64,000 nucleotides of DNA, from assembly GCF_945906775.1 (NCBI RefSeq), contig NZ_CAMDRE010000002.1, positions 1,674,001-1,738,000 on the forward strand. Direction: 5' to 3'. Shown piece after piece: positions 60,094-64,000 of the stretch. This DNA comes from Citrobacter sp. Marseille-Q6884. GTDB lineage: Bacteria > Pseudomonadota > Gammaproteobacteria > Enterobacterales > Enterobacteriaceae. The position numbers and the translations under genes are program-made. Below the pieces are notes generated by a model. It saw only the letters and a list, made by a program, of their open reading frames with translations, was not told where the DNA came from and did not search any database. Numbering within the stretch: position 1 is the stretch's first letter; every line of letters starts with the position of its first letter.

Positions 60094-61617
60094 ATGCGCA
60101 GTATACTGCTTCCGCTCATTCTTGCTGCGTGTCTCTTTATTATCGGCGTTTCCATTCTGAATACTCAGCTCTGGTATTCTTCCCGTGCCGACAGCCTCGC
60201 GGGCGCCCGATATGCAGAAAACAGTATAGATAGCATACTGGATGAGGCTTCCCTGGCGACCAAAACAGCGCTGGAGATCGCCACAAAGGAATGCGATGTG
60301 GAAGAGCAGTATCGACTTGGCACCGAAGCCGCCCTGAAGCCTCATCTGAGAACCATTTTAATCGTAAAGAAAGGCGCTATCTGGTGTTCTTCCCTGCCGG
60401 GTAACCGGGTATTGCTGACGCACATTCCCAAAATGACGAATACACATTTGCTTCTCGTCCCGGCTAAAGACACCGTAAACGAGTTACCCGTTCTGGTTTA
60501 CCAGACAAACTTGCCCGCTAGCCGTATCCTGGTCACGATCAGCGATAAGCACATTCGCGGAGCGTTGAATGTTCCGTTAAAAAGAGTGTCCTACTCACTG
60601 CTTGTCGGCGACAGTACAATAGGATTGTCGGGGGACGTATCTGCAATAGATGCAAATACTCCGCTTTCCGGGCGTGTTGACTCAGCAAAATACCATTACA
60701 GTATAATTTACAACCAACCACCGCTCTTCAGTTTTGCCAGAATCGTCACCAAAGGCTCAGGCATTCTGCTGTTTATCCTGCTGATATCAGGAAGCTCTGC
60801 TTACGCGCTTGAGAAGTATCTAAACAAGAATGCCACGCCTGAAGAAACGCTACGCAAAGCGATTTCAAACGGAGAGATCGTTCCTTTTTACCAGCCGATC
60901 GTGAATGGCAAAGAGCGAACACTGCGGGGAGTCGAAGTATTAGCCAGATGGAAACACCCACGGGCCGGGTTTATCTCCCCTGCCTCCTTTATCCCGGTGG
61001 CGGAAAAGTCAGGCCTGATTATTCCGTTAACACAAAGTCTGATGGCGCAGGTTGTGGCGCATATGAACGCTATCGCCAGCAAGTTGCCCGAAGGCTTTCA
61101 TGTCGGTATTAACTTTAGTGCATCTCATATCACCTCTCCCACCTTTGTAGAGGAATGTCTGATATACCGGGACAGTTTCATTCGCAGTGATTTACACCTG
61201 GTGATTGAGGTGACCGAACGCGAACCCTTACATGTGGATGATAATCTCGTTTCAAGACTCAATATTCTGCATGAAAATGGTTTTGTTATCGCACTGGATG
61301 ATTTCGGTACGGGCTACTCCGGTCTCTCTTATCTGCATGATCTGCATATTGATTACATTAAAATTGACCAGAGTTTTGTCGGTCGGGTCAACGCCGAACC
61401 CGATTCAACCCGCATTCTGGATTGTGTATTGGATCTGGCGCGCAAGCTTTCCTTGAGCATTGTTGCTGAGGGGGTCGAAACGAAGGAACAACTCGATTAT
61501 CTGAACCAAAACAACATCACTTTTCTCCAGGGATACTATTTTTATAAACCGGTTCCTTTTACGGAGTTGGTAAAAATCATGTTGTCAAAACCCAAAGTGA
61601 AAGTCATTATCGAGTAA
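60094..61617 (+). CDS. CSS-motif EAL-domain c-di-GMP phosphodiesterase
   Basis: 507 residues. Membrane helix (ILLPLILAACLFIIGVSILN), a periplasmic CSS-motif domain (IWCSSLPG with the partner cysteine in ATKECDVEEQ, a DsbA/B-controlled disulfide switch in the PdeC/YjcC group), a second membrane helix (GILLFILLISGSSAYAL) and a C-terminal EAL domain. Catalytic EAL elements are complete: GVEVLARWKH, INFSASH, EVTERE, IALDDFGTGYSGLSYL, IKIDQSFV and AEGVET. The ATG at 60094 has GAGGA 7 bp upstream; the ATG at 60091 is 3 bp earlier. Opposed to the adjacent cyclase. Confidence 0.92.
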   Translation: MRSILLPLILAACLFIIGVSILNTQLWYSSRADSLAGARYAENSIDSILDEASLATKTALEIATKECDVEEQYRLGTEAALKPHLRTILIVKKGAIWCSSLPGNRVLLTHIPKMTNTHLLLVPAKDTVNELPVLVYQTNLPASRILVTISDKHIRGALNVPLKRVSYSLLVGDSTIGLSGDVSAIDANTPLSGRVDSAKYHYSIIYNQPPLFSFARIVTKGSGILLFILLISGSSAYALEKYLNKNATPEETLRKAISNGEIVPFYQPIVNGKERTLRGVEVLARWKHPRAGFISPASFIPVAEKSGLIIPLTQSLMAQVVAHMNAIASKLPEGFHVGINFSASHITSPTFVEECLIYRDSFIRSDLHLVIEVTEREPLHVDDNLVSRLNILHENGFVIALDDFGTGYSGLSYLHDLHIDYIKIDQSFVGRVNAEPDSTRILDCVLDLARKLSLSIVAEGVETKEQLDYLNQNNITFLQGYYFYKPVPFTELVKIMLSKPKVKVIIE

Positions 61618-62087
61618 ATTCTTAACGACAAAAGGGTATTACAGATAAGTCTGATATATCGGTTAAATACGAAATATTCCTATGACATCAATGAATTTAT
61701 CAATCTGATTGTTGAACATAAAATCAACTTCAGTCATGATCTTGCAAATAACAATAAACACACACCACAATTCAATAACAAATAAGGTTTCATTAATGTC
61801 GATAGAGATTAGTTTGAATATAGCGTTAGCTTTATCAGGCAATTAATTCAATAGGTTACATAAATTTTCCATTCGCAATAAAAATATGAATAACGCTTCC
61901 AATTTTTATCCATTATTCGTCTATCCCTTTAGCAATAAGTGCTGTACTCTTTATGCTCGCCCTCGCCCATATTGGTTAATTAAATAATAAAAAGTTAAAT
62001 TTTAGTTAAAGTCGGAATTATAATAACCGAACTTTATAAAAGCATTGCAATAATTATACGACAAACTCAGGAATTAAATCTCAAAGA
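61618..62087. other. AT-rich intergenic region, no gene seen
   Basis: 470 bp of strongly AT-rich DNA between the EAL gene and the exported-protein cluster. No reading frame with a ribosome site, no repeat and no known regulatory site was recognised. The composition is unlike the upstream operons. Confidence 0.6.
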
Positions 62088-62564
62088 ATGAAACATTATA
62101 CAAAATGGTTTTTAGGTACTGCAGCTGCCACTATTGCAATGTCATGTGTCATGGTACCTGTTCACGCTGATGACTTTGATGTTAAACCAGGAGAAACCAC
62201 AATCAATTTGCGGGTTTTCAAATGCGGCTCAACTATCGTTAGTTTTCATGAATACAAGCGTCAGGACGGGCTATATCGATTCGCCAGCTGGAACGACAGC
62301 AAAGGGCAAAATTATAATATCCCAATGTACGTCGGTGACAGTATACCCGATGAAAATACGGGGGAAATCGTCTACACCATGCTGTTTATGAAATCAGACA
62401 GTAATGGGCAAGGCTACGGCAAAGGGGCTTTGTTTAACATTCATCATAAAAGCGGCGCAATTGATGCTCATTTCACGGATTTGAGCGGCAAGAAAAACAA
62501 AGCAGGCACATACGTTTATTTTGAAACTGCCTGCGTACAAACTGACTACGAAACATATAACTAA
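62088..62564 (+). CDS. Secreted protein of unknown function (158 aa)
   Basis: Signal peptide MKHYTKWFLGTAAATIAMSC to VHADDFDVK. The mature part of about 130 residues is beta-rich and polar: ETTINLRVFKCGSTIVSFHE, ASWNDSKGQNYNIPMYVGD, VYTMLFMKSDSNGQGYGKGA and a C-terminal CVQTDYETYN. Two cysteines remain after cleavage (near the start and near the end of the mature chain) and could pair. It opens a run of three co-oriented exported proteins (9 bp to the next gene). Not recognised. Confidence 0.75.
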   Translation: MKHYTKWFLGTAAATIAMSCVMVPVHADDFDVKPGETTINLRVFKCGSTIVSFHEYKRQDGLYRFASWNDSKGQNYNIPMYVGDSIPDENTGEIVYTMLFMKSDSNGQGYGKGALFNIHHKSGAIDAHFTDLSGKKNKAGTYVYFETACVQTDYETYN

Positions 62565-62572
62565 GGTTCAAA

Positions 62573-62956
62573 ATGAAACATTTATTTGCTGTTGTTATTG
62601 TGGCATTGCTGGCGGGTTGTGCTGAACAAGTAGAGCCGGCACCTGCCCCAGATGAAATGGGGCGAGATGCCATCACACTAGCGACACTGGAAGCAGAAAG
62701 CGTGGGAGGCAGCGGGGCTTATGATTACCTGTTACCAGAAGATCAAGCGGCGCTACTGATGACTTTCCGTAATAAATTCCTTACAGCGCAATGTTTCAAC
62801 CGGGCTGCGAATGATAAAGCCGTGGTTAAAGATCAGACCGCATATATTGCAGGGGTAAAAACACGGGTTGCCTTGCAGTTTAATGATGCAAGCCCGGCAT
62901 TACACGATCAAGCTATTGCACTCTGTTCTAAATGGGCAATGAAGGGCTTAAAATGA
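62573..62956 (+). CDS. Lipoprotein of unknown function (127 aa)
   Basis: Lipobox MKHLFAVVIVALLAGC with Cys16, followed by AEQVEPAPAPDE (proline-rich tether). The mature part has a helical region ending in CFNRAANDKAVVKDQTAYIA and VALQFNDASPALHDQAIALC with two cysteines. AAGGTT lies 4-10 bp upstream. The stop overlaps the next gene by 4 bp (ATGA), so it is translationally coupled. Not recognised. Confidence 0.75.
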   Translation: MKHLFAVVIVALLAGCAEQVEPAPAPDEMGRDAITLATLEAESVGGSGAYDYLLPEDQAALLMTFRNKFLTAQCFNRAANDKAVVKDQTAYIAGVKTRVALQFNDASPALHDQAIALCSKWAMKGLK

Positions 62957-63300
62957 AAAAGTTAATCCTCATTGCAGCCACATCAGTTGTTCTGTCTGGC
63001 TGTGCTAACAACCCTAATGCCTCTGATTATGAGCTATGTCAGGCAATGAGTGGTGACACCTTCACCAGTGGTTCCGAAGCAGCACGTATGATGCAAGGCA
63101 GAGAGCAAGCGGGAACAGCAACACTCTCTCCTGCTGATTGTATGGCAATCGCGCAAGGTACCGCGGCAAGTTGGCATCAAAAAGCGGCAAACCTCAATGC
63201 CGCCGCTCAGAGCTATAACCAAAACATACAGCCGAAACAATCGACAAAAACAACCTGTACCCCCACCGTAGGCGGCGGCTTTACCTGTAACCAGAATTAA
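62953..63300 (+). CDS. Lipoprotein of unknown function (115 aa)
   Basis: Starts inside the stop of the preceding gene (ATGA). Lipobox MKKLILIAATSVVLSGC, Cys17. The mature part has a Cys-containing middle (YELCQAMSGDTFTSGSEAAR, then SPADCMAIAQGTAAS), an asparagine/glutamine-rich segment and a short C-terminal TTCTPTVGGGFTCNQN loop with two cysteines. Overall plan, though not sequence, is like the lipoprotein at 30718. Not recognised. Confidence 0.75.
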   Translation: MKKLILIAATSVVLSGCANNPNASDYELCQAMSGDTFTSGSEAARMMQGREQAGTATLSPADCMAIAQGTAASWHQKAANLNAAAQSYNQNIQPKQSTKTTCTPTVGGGFTCNQN

Positions 63301-63678
63301 GGAAGCAGTTTGGCTGAATGGGTACAGTGGTGCAGACAATTCTCGCGACTGTTAAAAAATGCCTGATGAGTAGAAGGATCTACGCTGGAAAAACAGTATT
63401 ACCGAAATGTAACATGCCAAAATGCCCGTCCTGGAGGCGGGTTATTCATTTCTATACATAATATGATAAGGCATCATTCCTCCACTGAAGTGATCTTCTC
63501 CCTCAAAACAGTACCCGTCTAAACTGAATTATCCGATCTTGCTTTCACTTCACAGAGATGTGCGCCGCGCCGATCAACATGTGTTCGCACGACAACAACC
63601 CCACTCTAGCAAGTGGTCAAAAGACTGTGATAAAATATTGACATCATGAATATATTATAAAAATGTTATCTGATGTTA
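63301..63678. other. Intergenic region before the glycosyltransferase
   Basis: 378 bp without a convincing gene. CCCGTCCTGGAGGCGGG near 63424 is a weak imperfect hairpin followed by TTATTCATTT and may terminate the lipoprotein transcript. The part after about 63500 becomes AT-rich toward the next gene. No insertion-sequence ends were identified. Confidence 0.5.
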
Positions 63679-64000
63679 ATGACGAGGCTGGCTTTGATAC
63701 CTAAAAAGATTCACTATGTTTGGGTAGGTAATAAACCTAAACCCCCATTTGTTTTAGAGTGCATAGCGACATGGAAAAAATTCCTCCCAGATTATGAACT
63801 TGTAGAATGGGGTAATGAACACTTGGATTCCATTAAAAACCATTATGCCATTGAAGCATACCAAAATAAAAAATGGGCCTTTGTGTCTGACTATATACGG
63901 CTGCATGTTTTATACAATCATGGAGGTATCTATCTAGATACAGATGTTGAGGTAACACAAAATTTTGATAACTTATTATCACTAGATTTTTTTAGTTGCC
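63679..64000 (+). CDS. DXD-motif glycosyltransferase (GT32/capsule-type), 5' part only
   Basis: Open to the window edge (107 complete codons). After a short start the sequence reads IPKKIHYVWVGNKPKP and then WAFVSDYIRLHVLYNHGGIY followed by LDTDVEVTQNFD. These are the sugar-binding-region DXD hallmarks: the Asp pair in LDTDVE for UDP-sugar and divalent metal, and the SDYIR aspartate. The same motif occurs in OCH1-like, capsule-synthesis and clostridial-toxin-like transferases. The likely start is the ATG at 63679; a TTG at 63694 is possible. AT-rich DNA suggests transfer. The C-terminus is not visible. Confidence 0.8.
   Translation, partial: MTRLALIPKKIHYVWVGNKPKPPFVLECIATWKKFLPDYELVEWGNEHLDSIKNHYAIEAYQNKKWAFVSDYIRLHVLYNHGGIYLDTDVEVTQNFDNLLSLDFFSC

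Noticed and set aside
63420..63600. Possible insertion-sequence scar before the glycosyltransferase
   Set aside because: The GC-mixed stretch looked foreign, but no terminal inverted repeats, target duplications or transposase fragment could be supported.
1..64000. CRISPR arrays, tRNA or rRNA genes, complete insertion sequences, prophage genes
   Set aside because: No regular spaced repeats, no cloverleaf-like or rRNA-like stretches, no transposase or integrase frames were recognised on either strand.

Overview
The window is a stretch of enterobacterial chromosome. Gene content, gene order and protein sequences follow the Escherichia coli K-12 astE-xthA-ynj-gdhA-gapA-yea-leuE segment closely. 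The extra genes, the rearrangements and the divergence of the proteins point to Citrobacter or a close relative. The organism is inferred from recalled protein families; no database search was possible.

Layout. 1-5465 (minus): the arginine succinyltransferase operon astCADBE, with astE cut by the window edge and a sigma54 promoter upstream of astC. 5910-14999: xthA, then the ydjX-ydjZ-ynjBCD-ynjE cluster (ydjX seems to carry a frameshift right after its start, and ydjY is missing), ynjF with a relocated ynjA, nudG and ynjH. 15237-24062: gdhA, the topB-selD-ydjA block, sppA, ansA and pncA. 24339-26031: an exported GH18 chitinase and an HNH protein (yajD) that sit elsewhere or are absent in K-12. 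26075-30141: yeaC, msrB, gapA, yeaD, yeaE. 30357-30960: a small exported-protein/lipoprotein pair of unknown function. 31232-43964: mipA, yeaGH (sigma54 promoter), dgcJ, yeaK, yeaL, nimR/nimT, a CTP-synthase-like amidotransferase, yeaO, yoaF, dgcP, the very small membrane proteins yoaK/yoaJ, and yeaQ. 44323-47170: a lone cysteine-type formate dehydrogenase H homologue, with a sigma54 promoter and two upstream palindromes, and a convergent membrane-protein gene. 47399-49633: yoaG-yeaR, leuE and a ycaC-type hydrolase. 49691-58247: a metal-themed accessory block with Zur-controlled zinT, a secreted phospholipase-D-type nuclease, a five-gene Opp/Nik-type ABC importer, and a divergent CirA-like TonB-dependent receptor behind a Fur box. 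58302-61617: a divergent diguanylate cyclase / c-di-GMP phosphodiesterase pair. 61618-64000: an AT-rich tail with three co-oriented small exported proteins of unknown function and the start of a DXD glycosyltransferase.

How the genes relate. Several units answer nitrogen or fermentation signals through sigma54 (ast, yeaGH, the fdhF homologue). Others answer metal status (zinT by Zur, the receptor by Fur) or nitrosative stress (yeaR-yoaG by NsrR). Four c-di-GMP proteins (dgcJ, dgcP and the 58-61 kb pair) lie in the window. The strongest candidates for undescribed biology are the receptor plus Opp-type importer locus, the cysteine formate dehydrogenase with its own sigma54 control region, and the 62-63.3 kb exported-protein cluster. 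No tRNA, rRNA, CRISPR array, complete insertion sequence or prophage was seen.
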